Shown piece after piece: positions 34,700 through 46,415 of a stretch of 64,000 bases of DNA. A model generated the notes under the pieces. It was not told where the DNA came from. It saw nothing but the letters and a program-made list of their open reading frames with translations, and did not search any database. Position numbers and translations under genes: made by a program. Source of the stretch: Mesostigma viride (taxonomy: Eukaryota; Streptophyta; Mesostigmatophyceae; Mesostigmatales; Mesostigmataceae); the NCBI GenBank assembly GCA_009746045.1, contig RPFO01000082.1:3675042-3739041 (forward strand), read 5' to 3'. Each line of letters starts with the position of its first letter. The stretch's first letter is position 1.

Positions 34700-34965
34700 T
34701 TTAAGATTCTGACTGAACCAGATTCGAGATCTAGATTTTTACAATCTCGTGCACCCATGGTTTACCACTTTTGAACATTTGGTTAGGGACCTATGAGTGA
34801 AAAGATATCCATGCAGGGGGGTACCCTGGTCAAAAGGTACCGTCGGGCTGGAAAAAAAAGACCAAAACGAGGAAGACCGCGAAAACGACGAGTAACGACG
34901 GCAGTCATGGCGTCGCCTCCCGGTGGCGCACAGTCAGGATTTTTGCTCAGGCGTGGAAGTAACCC
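34700..34965 (+). repeat. Third, internal copy of the piggyBac 5' region
   Basis: Matches 32310-32555 in the same orientation: GATTCGAGATCTAGATTTTT, then GAAAACGACGAGTAACGACG and the MASPPGGAQSGFLLRRG start. It lacks the outer terminal repeat and breaks off at about 34960. Confidence 0.8.
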
Positions 34966-36250
34966 ATAGTCCGGGAATGGGTTGTTGGCATTTTTAGACC
35001 CCTGAAAATGGAAAAAATCATAACTCATAGGCCACAACTCCAAATACTTCCAACCAAGGTGCTACGAGTATCTACACTTCAAGGGCTTTCAGAATATGCA
35101 ATAATATCCCGAGTCCATTCAGTGCTTTGCAAGATAAATACTGCCAAAGTTGGACAAAAGATGATCATTTTCAGGTAAGCAAATCCCCTTAGATAATAAC
35201 ATCTACTGGGAGGGTCAGGAACCTCAATATTAACATTGGACAATTTCTTTGGATAGTGCCACCATGCTTTCCTTGGGTCAGACCGCACGGATAGCCCATC
35301 TGACCTATATAATGCGCTCACTTACGTGTGTGGGTTACGCGCGCGTAAGCAGCCATCCATGAAATGCCACATAGTTATGCATTGTATACAGCCACATATG
35401 ACTGTAAAAAGTGCTGGGAAACAAAGAAGTGCTAAACCAGCACTAACGGAATGGCATCCTCCAAAGAAACACCACAAACTGAGCAGATTTGGGGCTTATA
35501 GCACTCATACAGCAGGCATGGAAACCTGCTGCAAGAGGCACTGATGCACTCGTGTAAAATCGATGTATAAACGACAGATTCCCGTGCAAATGACATGCAA
35601 ACACGTTGCCGTACCTGGCTTGATCACGACCTTTCCGGGTTCTGTTGGCCGGGACCCTCATATCTCACACTGGCTAATGCTTTCCGGGCATAGGCCGCCA
35701 TAGCCGCATAGTGAATGCATCCGACATGATTACCATGTAGATGTTCTGTGCAAAGATGACCTATAAACGCATCCGAATTCATAGGGACGCTGCTGCGGAT
35801 GTCCCGTACTAAAACTGGGTGCTCGGGCTGGCGCAGACTGCCGGGCCATAAGAAGAAAATCTTAAACTATGACATGCCATTACTCATCTGGTACTGACGA
35901 CCAAGAAAGCAGTAATTTCCTACCTGTATGTTACCAATGCTATACATCTGGCCACCCCTGACCCACGAAAATCACGCATCATCATTCTGAGCAACATTCT
36001 GAACCATTACAAGCCGCGAGACGCAAAATTTCCTTGATAACGGCACGTTGGCAGCCATATCTCGTTACGCGCGCGCGAGTGCAAATTTCCCGCCAAACTC
36101 ACGTGATATTGTCTCAATACACGTTGTATTTACCAGGCTATGGCGAATATTACCCCCAAACCTATGCATCACCTTCGTCCACAAGTGTTCCCAGACCCAC
36201 CGGACAACTTCCCTCTGTCACGGGTGGCGCGGCGCTCCGAGAATTGAGTG
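34966..36250. other. Insert of unknown origin inside the piggyBac composite
   Basis: Short frames only. A minus-strand stretch at about 35190-35300 (DPRKAWWHYPKKLSNVN) and a plus-strand one at about 35430-35490 (WHPPKKHHKLSRFG) look protein-like but have no clear exon edges. A perfect 22-bp palindrome centred on GCGATATATCGC lies at 36270-36291, just before the transposase. Confidence 0.4.
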
Positions 36251-38617
36251 CCGCGCCACCGGGAGTCAAACAGTGCGATATATCGCACTGTACTATGGGT
36301 TAAGCTTTCGGTACCACCGGCTATATTTGGAGCTGGCTGGGCATTGGAGAATTTCGGGGGAAATCATGCTACCGTGCGCATTCCTGGGTCTATAGAGTCG
36401 CTGAACCGCGCATGCACGCTCGCGAAATGTCTTTTCGAGGGCGATCCGAAGAAATACGACTTCACCAAGGCGCAGGTTTATCAGTGGAAGGTCGCCGAGG
36501 CTGCAGGCTCGGTAGATGGTGACGGTGGCGATGAGAATGATGGCGATCCCGCCGTGCACGGTGATGTTGACGACGGTGGGGTGCAGGGGGGTGCCGCCGA
36601 CGGATCTGATCCCCCCTAGCCTGGCGATGGCGACAGCGAGGATATTTCGGCTTTCCCGGTCAGGAAGCGTGCCAAGCGCAAGGCTGGCCATTCGGCCAGA
36701 GCACCGGCATGCCAGAATCCTCCCAGAAGGCGTCGGCTGCAGCCACTCCCGGCTGGAGACGACAATTCCGAAGCCAGCGCTGACGAGGACAATGACGCCG
36801 AGGTGCCAGACCTGGTCGATTCCGACGATGAGTAGCAGCCTGATGACGGTGCGGCTGGTCGTGCTCAGGAGTCCTGATGGTGACTAGATTTTCGGGACAT
36901 GAAAGCCTGAGGATGGAATTCCGCCCGAGATACCTGCGCCGGCGTTTGACGGGAAGGCGACATACCAGAACATTCCCGGCCGTGCGCACAGCTTTGGTCC
37001 TCTTGAGCTGTTCCTTCTGTTTTGGGATCCCAAGACTGTACGTGCTCGAGCCCATCGTTGCTGAGACCAACCGGTATGCTGATCAGCAGCGAGCTGCTGG
37101 CAAGGCTGGAGCTCGGGATTCGACACCGATGTCTATCCACGAGCTCGGCAAGTTCTTGGGCATCATCATCACAAATTCGCTATGTCGCTGGTGCATCTGC
37201 CTGCCATGTCAGACTACTTAACTGGGCCATGGGCGCTGCAGCTCCTGTCAACCTGCAGCACGTGATGTCTGAGTTCAGGTTTGACCAGATTTGCCGCTAT
37301 CTCCATATTTCAGGAACACCGCAGACCGCCCTGAGAACCGCTAGACACGCGAGTGGAGGCTCTTCCAGTTCCTCTGGCTGGAGGAGCTGTTGAATGCGGC
37401 ATACAAGAAGTACTTCGTGCCAGGGGAGCAGGCTGCCATGGATGAGCGCTCGATCTCGACACTGCACAAGCTGTGCCCCATCCGGTGCTATAACCCGTCC
37501 AAGCCCTCCCCGTTCCACATCAAGCAGTATTGCGTCTGCGACTGGCCGACGGGCTACCTCTACCACGCGCACACCTACGACAAGCTGCCCAAGGAGTAGC
37601 ACACGTACAGGATCACCAAGATGCTGGCGGGTGAGCTGCCGCACCCGTGCAGGATCGCCACCGACCGCTTCTACACCAACCGCGACATGCTGGAGGAGCT
37701 CCACGACGTGCAGGGCCACCAGGTGGTGGGCACTATCATGCCCAACCGGCGCGGGCTTCCCTTCAGGGAGGTCAAGGACCTGCTGGGGCGCAGGCCGGAG
37801 CAGGGGGACTACGACTGGGCTGTCGATCAGGATGGGTTCACCCTCGTGGCGTGGCAGGACCGGAAGACGGTGTGGATGGCGTCCAAGGGGATCCCGCTCT
37901 CAGAGGTGGAGGTCAGCCGCCATGGGGGCCGCGACATGCGCATCACGGTGCCTGCCCCCAGCCTGGTGCCGATCTATTGGGGGACCTACAACGGGGTGGA
38001 CTTGCAGGACCAGCTCGGGGCTGAATACCCTGTGCAGGATGCGCTCGTGACGGGCATTTGGTGGCACAGGGCTGTAACTGGCCACCTGGCCAACTCGGTC
38101 ACCGACGCCTACATCCTGCACAAGCTCACCCGCGCTGGCCGCGCTGACATCTTCAGCCATGCTGGCTTCTTGAGCAAGCTGGCCGACAAGTGCACCTTAA
38201 TCAGTGGACAGGCAGCAGGACGGCTCTCCTCGTCTCACCACCTATCCGCCAGCCCGGGCCGGACGGCCGCCTCACTAACACCCACCTGGAGCCAGAGCGC
38301 ATCCCCTTTGTGGAGCAAGCGCAGTGCGTGGTGTGCGCGGTCGAGAAGGTGCGCAAGCGCACCATCCACGGTGCGAAGATTGCGACGCGGCGCTGTGCAA
38401 GGGCGCCTGCTGGAACGTGTACCACGGGGGGCTGCTGACCGGCCTGGATGGGGGCGACCGCAAGCAGCGCGCCCAGCTGCCCCTCACGCGCCGTAGCACT
38501 GCTGGCAGGGCCTGGGCTGAGGCCAACGGGCGCACCACGAGGGCGGTAGAGGGTGCTGGCCAGCTGGCAGGGGTCGCTAGGCGACGTGCTCTGAAGAGCA
38601 AGAGGCGCGCATTGTAG
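36248..38617 (+). pseudogene. piggyBac transposase (DDE_Tnp_1_7), multiply broken
   Basis: The N-terminal part (VPPAIFGAGWALENFGG, then an acidic linker) stops at 36617. The core follows in shifting frames: VLEPIVAETNRYADQQ, HELGKFLGIIIT, then NAAYKKYFVPGEQAAMDERS with the first catalytic Asp. A TAG at about 37597 interrupts KLPKE and HTYRITK. The next frame gives IATDRFYTN (second Asp), a YDWAVDQDG stretch and YNGVDLQDQL, the usual NKxxGGVDxxDQL site. A C-terminal Cys-rich domain is split by a frameshift (QCVVCAVEK, then CEDCDAALCKGACWNVYHG). AATAAA lies at 38802. Several stops and shifts make it inactive, although the catalytic blocks are well preserved. Confidence 0.85.
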
Positions 38618-38829
38618 ATGGTAGCCCTATGTAGCTGTATGTGTCACTTTAGCATAGGGCTAGAAATTTGCTTACCGCTGCGCGCGCATGTTTGTGCTGG
38701 CACATCTTCGGATGTTTTATGGCATGGTGTCTTGTGCCAACACCTGGGCTTGACAATTTTGTGCATAATTGTGTGTGTTGCCATATGTTTATGCCATATG
38801 GAATAAAGTTTTATGTTTGTTTGCTACCA

Positions 38830-38885
38830 AATTGTAGCCCAAAATCTCAGTCCTATTTTTAGGACTGAGTCACTTTGGGCTTTTT
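38830..38885. repeat. Stem-loop with the piggyBac CTCAGTCC motif
   Basis: CCCAAAATCTCAGTCC, a short A/T loop, and GGACTGAGTCACTTTGGG pair with each other. The CTCAGTCC/GGACTGAG core is the hairpin of the outer terminal repeats, so this may mark the 3' end of the internal piggyBac copy. Confidence 0.55.
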
Positions 38886-39239
38886 GCTAGGTGGCGTGTA
38901 GAGCTCTGTAACATTCCATGAAGTCAGTGTTCATATGGCCTTCCTAGGATTATTTCCATCTGCCATTGAAATTCCAGGGTCTATATATTTGAAACGCAGC
39001 CACTGATGCATTATATACATGTCAAATCCCAATTTTCCGTACCCCCCTGCATGGGGTTGGTGCTATTTATATCACCCAAAAGTCATAGATATGGGACCGG
39101 TGACATGTCCCCAAAGAAATTCAACATAAATGCATGCTTGGTACCAAGGGGTGGCCAGAAATTGTTTTTAGGCCATACACAACAAATGAGTACCGCTTGT
39201 ACGCTTTGTTAAAAATCTCCTCCAGTTGCAGGAACTGGA

Positions 39240-40317
39240 AGAGCCTCCACTCACGAGACTCGCGGTTCTCAGGGCGGTCTGCTGTGTTCATGAAATGGAT
39301 AAAGCGTCAAATCTGATCAAACCTCACCCGAGGCATGATGTGCTGCAGGTTGGCAGGATCTGAAGCGCCCATGGGCAGCCCAGAAAAGTAGTCTGACCTG
39401 GCAGGCAAATGCATCAGCGACATTGTGATGATGATGCCCAGAAACTTGCCGAGCTCGTTGACAGTGAGAGGTGTCCATTCCCGAGCTCCCGCCTTGCCAG
39501 CAGCTCGCTGCTGATCAGCATACCGGTTGGTCTCAGCGACGATGGGCTCGAGCACAGTCTTGACATCCCACAACAGAAGAAACAGCTCGAGAGGACTGAA
39601 CTTAAGCGCACAGATGGGAATGTGCTGGTATGTCGCCTTGCCGTCAAACGTCGGCGCGGCAATCTCTGGAAGAACTCCATCCTCAGGCTTGCCGTTTCCG
39701 AAAATCCAGCCACCATCCTGCCGAGCACGACGTCCAGCGGCACCATCATCAGGCTGCTACTCATCGTCGGAATCGACCAGGTCTGGCACCTCGGCGTCAT
39801 TGTCCTCGTCAGCGCTGGCTTCGAAGTTGTCATCGTCCGCAGGCCAGGGAGTGGCTGCAGCCAACGCCTTCTGGGTGGATTCTGGCGTGCCGGTGCTCTG
39901 GCCGAATGACCAGCCTTGCGCTTGGCACGCTTCCTGACCGGGAAATCCGAAATATCCTCGCTGTCGCCATCGCTAGCTGAGGAGGGGTCAGATTCGTCGT
40001 CGGCACTCCCTGGCACCCCACCGTCGTCAACATCACCGTGCACGGCGGCATCACCATCATTCTCATCGCCACGGTCACCATCTACCGAGCCTGCAGCCTC
40101 GGCGACCTTCCACTGATAAACCTGCGCCTTGGTGAAGTCGTATTTCTTCGGTTCGCCCTCGAAAAGATGATTTCGCGAACGTGCATGCGCGGTTCAGCGA
40201 CACTACAGACCCAGGAATGCGCACGGTAGCATGATTTTCCCCGAAATTCTCCAATGCCCAACCAGCGCCGAATATAGCCGGTGGTACCGACAGCCTAATT
40301 CCACATCTCAGCAAAAA
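39240..40317 (-). pseudogene. piggyBac transposase, N-terminal part only, inverted copy
   Basis: On the minus strand the frames read RLSVPPAIFGAGWALENFG, then an acidic linker and VRKRAKRKAGHSA, then VLEPIVAETNRYADQQ and ELGKFLGIIITMSLMHLPAR. It ends at the block NLQHIMPRVRFDQI. The catalytic half is absent. Frameshifts separate the parts. It is the mirror image of 36.25-37.35 kb, so the two form an inverted duplication about 2 kb apart. It connects to the right terminal region at 40666. Confidence 0.8.
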
Positions 40318-40666
40318 CCGTTACTGCGCACCATGTGCAGGGAGGAGCCGCCATGGCTGTCGATGTCAACCGTCGTTTTCGCGGTCTTCGTCGTTTTGGC
40401 TCGTTTTGGTCCTTTTTTTCGCGCCCAAAGTTACCTTTGGACCAGGGTACACCCCTGGATATCTATGTTCATAGCTCCCTGACCAGGTGTCCGAAAGTGG
40501 TAAACCAGGGATGTACGTGAAAGTACAATTCTAGATCTCGAATCTAGTCCAAACAGAATATTCAAAAGTTTGCTAGAATTATAGCTAGTTCTGCCACAAA
40601 CTCGGTCCGATTTTTAGGACTGAGAAAAACTCAGTCCTTCAAATCGGACTGAGTACCATTTAAGGG
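40318..40666 (-). repeat. piggyBac right terminal region (5'-type end, inverted)
   Basis: On the minus strand this reads from CCCTTAAATGG through the GGACTGAG hairpin, GTTTGTGGCAGAACTAGCT and GATTCGAGATCTAGA toward the transposase start. It matches the left end at 32201-32550 with moderate divergence. Confidence 0.8.
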
Positions 40667-40670
40667 TTAA

Positions 40671-41334
40671 AACCATGCCTACAAAATGTGAGTCCATTAT
40701 GTCAAGCCATTCTCTCGTACCAGTCAGTTGTGTGCACCGCCATAGCCGCGCGCGTCGGTACCGTTGGACCCATGTGGTACCCCCCCAACTTTGCTGAAGC
40801 ATATCTCCCTGGCCAGGTGTTCAAAGTTAGGTCTGATCGAAGTGCTCTAAGGAAAGCTAGCTTCTAGATTTTTCATTCCCGCCAGGTTTTTCCGTTAAAT
40901 TATTATTGGCGCCGCGCCTGTTTCTGCCACAAACTCAGTCCGTTAGAGTGGTAGGACTTCAACTCGTACCACGAAAACGGCGCCAGTTCCAATCAAGGGT
41001 TAAGGTCCTCACGTTCTTGCACCCCACACAACTGCGAAAAGCCTGCGTCGTTTTCACTTGCTTAAGCACGTTGCTACGTCATGGAAGCATTACTTTTTTT
41101 TGCAGTGATTGTCGTGGTGATTATTGCCAGTTTGCCACCAAGCCTACCGCACGTACAGTTGCGACCTTGTGTACACAGCTACCAGGTCTACTTGGTATTG
41201 AACTGCCAGCTGTCACGTCGTGCAGCTCAATACCACAGGGCACAAAACACTTCGCATACTTCTTAACCCCTCACTAGTGGCACCCGCTGGCTTCGCCCAG
41301 CCCAAAACAGGGTCCCTTTTTTTGGCAGTACTTC
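40671..41334. other. Region without supported gene
   Basis: Short frames only. Around 40910-41000 are fragments similar to the piggyBac subterminal region (TCTGCCACAAACTCAGTCCG and AAGGGTTAAGG), suggesting another degraded end next to the element. Confidence 0.45.
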
Positions 41335-41555
41335 GCCCCGCTGCCCGCTGCCCGCTGCCCGCTGCCCGCAGCCCGCAGCCCGCAGCCCGCTGCCCGCTGC
41401 CCGCTGCCCGCTGCCCGCTGCCCGCTGCCCGCTGCCCGCTGCGCGCTGCCCGCTGCCCGCTGCCCGCTGCCCGCTGCCCGCTGCCCGCTGCCCGCTGCCC
41501 GCTGCGCGCTGCCCGCTGCCCGCTGCCCGCTGCCCGCTGCCCGCTGCCCGCTGGA
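41335..41555. repeat. (CCCGCTG)n heptamer repeat, about 30 copies
   Basis: Nearly perfect 7-bp units with a few CGCGCTG variants. A 45-bp segment with GAATAGTACGGTGCTCGCTT follows twice at 41554-41660. Frames rich in Arg-Ala-Gly-Ser or Pro-Ala-Arg across it are artefacts. Confidence 0.95.
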
Positions 41556-41839
41556 ATAGTACGGTGCTCGCTTCGCTCGCGGATTGGTGCGCAGTACGCT
41601 GCCCGCTGCCCGCTGGAATAGTACGGTGCTCGCTTCGCTCGCGGATTGGTGCGCAGTACGGTGCTCGCTCGCTTCGCTCGCTCGCCGCGCGCAGCGCACA
41701 GCTCGCTGTGCGCTGCGCGCAGGCCGCTGGCGCGGCCGCTCGCTCGCTGGGCGCTTCGCGCGGATTGATGGTAAGTGATTCCGGTTGTTTTGGATTGGCG
41801 GGGTACTCCGCGATGCCCTGTATAGTGCGGGATACTCCA

Positions 41840-43880
41840 CATTGCTAAATTAATAAATAGGATTGGTCTTGCAGCCGATTTTCCGCCAAAAATCGACTTG
41901 CAGCCGATGCATCGGCTGCTCCGCGGGGGACCAAATTGCGCGAAAACTATTGAGAATTAGGAAACGTTTAGCTGAGAAGATCGAAAGTTTATCATTTTCC
42001 TCACAGCATGGTACTAGGGTTCGCATACTTCTGACAAAGTTATAGAGGTGTTATGGCTGGTCAAAGTACAAGGGGTCAGGGTACTTTTCCACGTACAACG
42101 TGCATTCCGGAAAACGACGACCTGGCCATGGCGGCTTGCGCCCACGCAGGGAATTTACGTTTGCGTTCGAATTTTCAGGAAATTGGTTTTATACGTCCTA
42201 AAGATCACACAGGCCAATTTTTGGTTCGCGGGAATGCCATTTGATAGGTGTCGGCAGCGTTCTTGCTGGAAAAAACTGCGATCAGGCCGGACGATAGAAA
42301 CGTTGATAGCAATACCTTTACGGCGTATTTAAAAGGATATATTGGTTTCTTTGTACTTATTATGATTAGTTTTAGTCATAAACGTGCAAGGGTGGCAAGA
42401 AATCGCCGAATCTAGCGACCATGCTGCACAACTTTGGTGTGCCGAAATGCGCCATTTTGCGGCCACCGCCTGGGCCAAGGTAACGCCATCCATGCCTGGT
42501 AAAGCTTCAGCATCGTTTTCCTATCGATGTTTGACGTTTATGTATACGTTCTAGCTTGTGTAGCACATTCTTTTTGCATTATTCATGCTCTTTCTTGACC
42601 CTGGCCTGGCCCCTTTCTAAAACACCCTTCTTAGATGCTTCCCTCAGTCAGTTGACCTGCCACAGTGTGATGGTGATAAGTTTTAGATGCTGTATGGGTT
42701 GGAATACCTCCATATATGTTTGTTATACATTTCCCATACACATATTGCATGATTGTGAGGCAGTTGGCTGGTCTCTGTGGCATCATCAAGCACGTAACTG
42801 GTGAGTAAAAGCTTCCCATTGACAGCATGTGCCACCAGGTGTGCTGGCCATCACCTGGCAAGCTATAGCAGCTTAGGCCTAGTTTATCCTTGCTAGGGCA
42901 GGCTGAAATAGGCTCAACGTCTTTAGTTTGTTGGTGGCTGCCTCTTATAATGTATGCCTTGCGTAGGGTATCCGTACCACATTACCTACGTGCATGGACA
43001 AGGTGGCACCTGCACATAGGTGCCATGTAAGGGCAGTGTGATGATGCATTTATGTTTCCCCATCATTGTGGAAGGGAAATGTATTGTATGGCATGGTTGG
43101 GGGCCATATTAGTAGGTATTAGTAGGTAGTATGCCCACCCCTACCCCCTTGGTTGCTTTTTACCAACGGTACCCCTATGGGCTGTACTGGGTGTAACTGC
43201 TGGTATACCCACCCAAATGATGACCCCAATGGCTCAAACTGTTCAGCAACTAATTGTTTATCATCCCTGAAGTGGTAGGTGCCTAGGTATTATAACATAA
43301 TTCAAAATGCACATTCTGCCAAAAATGAAAACGCGCGTCTCGACTCCCCTAACTTTGGCGGTAGTTTTCTATGGCCTACCCTGCAGATATGTTAGGTTGT
43401 GATAGCTCACCCCGAAGGGCAACTCATGGACATGCTTGACCCCCAAGGACAGCCCTTGGATGTTGGTAGGTTGGCTGTGGGGTGGTTTGCAAATTTAGCA
43501 TTTTGCAGCCGATTTTTCGGCTTTAAATGGGACCAATGAGGGGTTAAACTCTTGCAAGCGTTATGGATACTTTTACCAAATTCTTGCCATGGCAAGTACA
43601 ATAAGCGCCGGACGGCTTCACGTCCTTTTCAAACTCTTAAAAACTTTAGGCATACTTTTGCCAAATTCTTGCCATAGCTAGTACAGCTATGTACACTGCT
43701 AGTACAACAAGCTCCTGACCGCGGTGTACTCCGGGCATATCAGTCAGTCAATTTAAAGTCGCTATCTAGTCCCACAGCTGAAAGTCGCTATCTGGGCACA
43801 GTGCACACACGTCCGGCGCTGGCGGCTGCCCTCCCACAACGTCATTCCCATTTTTTTCGAGTTGTGACGATACGGAAGCG
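41840..43880. other. Region without supported gene
   Basis: Frames of 60-94 codons around 41863-42332 overlap in different registers and match nothing I can name. GCAGCCGATTTT motifs occur at 41871, 41909 and 43505. The rest is unremarkable. Confidence 0.4.
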
Positions 43881-43888
43881 GCCATCCG

Positions 43889-44946
43889 TTGCAAAAGCTT
43901 CCAACCTCAAGATGCCGAAGAAGCTTTCGAAACGCCGGGGTCGGCTCACACTCCACTGCATACGAGGATGAAGAGCAGCACCTGCCTAACAAGCGGGAGG
44001 AGCGGTTGCCGCCAAGCGAGCCGGAGGGCTACGATGAGCCGGACAACTCCGACGATGACCACACCACGGAGCGCAGGCTGGGCGCGGAGGAACAACGGCG
44101 GGCACCGGAGCGGAGGTAGTGCTTGTTTGCAGTTACGCGCGCGTTGACCGCCAAAATAGGTAACTACTTTGCACATATGTTGTCTCCTTTATATATGGCC
44201 GCCATGATATCCATGGTATTTGTATCAGATGAAAAGACTTGCTTTGTTTTTGCATAATAATCACCTTTCAGCTTTTCCATGAAAATTGCCCAACTGAAAA
44301 AACTTATGTTACATTGTGTCTAGTCATTTGCCACGTATTTTCCCCCATGCATTGTCGAGCGTGAGGCCCAATGTATTTACCTGCCGTACATGTATCAGTA
44401 TTTGCCAACGCGGGCACAGCCTGGTGGCTCCGGGGGCGACGTTGGAGGTGACGGGTCTCAAGGCTCCGGAAGGGGCCAGCTCGGGCGCAAGGTTGTCCAG
44501 ACCATCTGGGAATTCAACGCGGGATTGCACCCGGAAAACGACCGGCTTGTCAGGCAGCTGAAGCTTTTACCGCACGACCTGAAGGACACCATGGGAATCG
44601 TCCTCCCTGCGAGCCTCGTATGTATACGTACATTTCGTCATTCTTGTGACATTTTCATGCCCTTACTGATGCCCGTTTGCATGTGTGCAAGCTATGTCAT
44701 CTTGTTGCAATATTTGTTTTCCATTAGTACTTCAACATTCTCCTCGAGGAATGTTGATATGTCGAGAAGCTGGAGGACTTTACCCCATGGCTGCGGCTCG
44801 GCCCCAGGCAGGCGTGGATGCAGTTGAAGCACCGCTTCGAAGCAAGCCGCCCCCACCGCCTCAACCGCGGCGCCTTCCGGGTCGCGGAGCTGCTCCCAAA
44901 CCCATTCCCACGGGTGCGCAGGGCAGCGGATGATGCGGCAGCGTGA
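43889..44946 (+). pseudogene. Fragment of an unrecognised gene with an in-frame TGA
   Basis: A 76-codon acidic frame (43889-44119; AYEDEEQHLPNKREERLPP) ends near a GT site. A clean phase-0 exon follows at 44420-44617 (GRKVVQTIWEFNAGLHPEND, LPHDLKDTMGIVLPASL). The next exon, 44728-44946, joins it in phase. It reads YFNILLEEC, a TGA at 44755-44757, then YVEKLEDFTPWLRLGPRQAW, MQLKHRFEASRPHRLNRGAF and a final TGA. The two sides of the TGA are equally protein-like, so this is a nonsense mutation or, less likely, recoding. The acidic frame does not join in phase to the next exon. Family unknown. Confidence 0.45.
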
Positions 44947-45192
44947 ATAAAAAAAAAATAGGAAAGGAAAAAGGGGGGGGGGGGGGAAGAAAGGGATTGG
45001 CATGAGTAAAGTAACAGTTGTCCACTACAGAGTCGACTAGGTTAGGAATGTGTATGTCATGCATTGTGAGTTGGGCTCACGTTGTAACTAGTGAGACAAC
45101 CACGAAAGGCTGCGTAAGGAACGCATGTAATGTATTACGCTTGTGTTCTCATCCATGGTTCTCAATTGAGTTAAAGATGTCATTGTTGTCAT

Positions 45193-45695
45193 GGGTGGTC
45201 CCACGGAGAATGGGGTAGTTTTTCGCACATTTTGCTACAAAAAAATGCTGCTTTCGAGTGTTTGTTTCGAATTTTTTTTTCTGGCGATTTGAGAGCGCCC
45301 GCAAAATTTTGCACAATTTCGCGTGATTTTTGCACGATTTTCGCACAACTTCACACAATTTCATAGGATTTCGCATAATTTTACACGAAGGGTCTAGCTG
45401 CAGAGAGACCCTTGAAAATTTTCGTATGAGTTCACGCATTTTTTACACGTCGTAATTTTTTCCGATCTAACTTTTTTGCATGAATTCACACTTTTTCGGC
45501 CGGGTTTTGGTCAATTTCAGCAAAGTTTTCAAGATTTCGCATGATTTTACACATTTTTGGCCCGTTTTTGGTGAATTTCAGCAAATTTTGCGCAATTTCG
45601 CACGATTTTCACGGTCGGCCGAAAGAAAATTTAAAGAGGCTGACATTAGCGTTTTTTTTTAGCAAAAATCTACCCCATTCTCCGTGGGACCACCC
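45193..45695. mobile_element. MITE, 503 bp, TCAT target duplication
   Basis: Terminal inverted repeats of 26 bp: GGGTGGTCCCACGGAGAATG at the left and its reverse complement at the right, then weaker similarity. TCAT flanks both ends. The interior is AT-rich with many copies of TTTCGCA(C/T)(A/G)ATTTT-like blocks. There is no coding capacity. A 4-bp target duplication with GGG ends does not let me assign a superfamily. Confidence 0.85.
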
Positions 45696-46221
45696 TCATG
45701 CAGAATAACTAAATGGAATAAATTTTGTAATTGCAATTATGAATTCATGCGATATAAAATGTGACAACTTTATTCCAATGAGAGCTATAAAGGAAACGTG
45801 CTTTATGCATAATTATGAAGGTCAAACCATCAATCATAAGATACCCATGAGATCCCAAAGATACCCCTGTAGTCAACTTGCCTCCGGCTGTGATCCGTTA
45901 AATGTACAGTTTACGAATCAGTTTGACAAAGCCGTTGCCGTATCCGCGCTGTAAATAAAAACGTTACGTATCACTTAATTAGAGGATCTTCAACGTGTAC
46001 TTAAAACAAATCCATGAGAGATCCGTTGCCGTATCTGTGTCGTAATTAAAAGCGGTACGTATAACATTACGAAAAGATCTTACGCAAGATACGACATTGC
46101 TACGACGACCAAACCTACGTAAAGTAAAGTTGTACGCCAAGCCTGCGTTAAAGTATCGAAGTCGTAAGCTTACGCCGACGCATACAGATCGTAAAAGTAT
46201 ACTTTCCTATTAGTATACTTT

Positions 46222-46342
46222 GCGTATCTTGTTAAGTATACTTTAACGACGCGTAGTAATATTGCTAAATGTAGTAGCCTGTTGTATGCACCCCACTTAG
46301 CAATATTCCTACGCGTCGTAAAAGTATACTTAACAAGATACG
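46222..46342. repeat. Imperfect inverted repeat with arms of about 46 bp
   Basis: GCGTATCTTGTTAAGTATAC at the left pairs with GTATACTTAACAAGATACG at the right. Pairing continues through ACGACGCGTAG/CTACGCGTCGT and TTGCTAA/TTAGCAA around a 28-base loop. It directly precedes the 176-bp satellite. It may be a small foldback element. Confidence 0.8.
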
Positions 46343-46415
46343 GGCTGATTTTTTTAAGTATATTAGAATTTCTCCCTTTAATTTTTAATAAACCCTTTTC
46401 TCCTTATTTTATCAT

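Larger units (their letters stand above)
32197..40670. mobile_element. piggyBac-type composite element with TTAA target duplication
   Basis: TTAA lies at 32197-32200 and 40667-40670. Between them the ends read CCCTTAAACCGTACTCGGTC and, inverted, CCCTTAAATGGTACTCAGTC. Similarity of the two ends continues for more than 300 bp, including the hairpin GGACTGAGTTTTTCTCAGTCC. TTAA duplication and CCC termini are diagnostic of piggyBac. Inside are a damaged transposase on the plus strand, a partial transposase on the minus strand, a third copy of the 5' end, and one arm of the 1.4-kb inverted repeat. Both outer ends are of the same 5' type. Confidence 0.85.

Noticed and set aside
41213-41842. Frames of 188-209 codons rich in Arg-Ala-Gly-Ser-Gln
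   Set aside because: Caused by the 7-bp CCCGCTG repeat, which opens frames on both strands.
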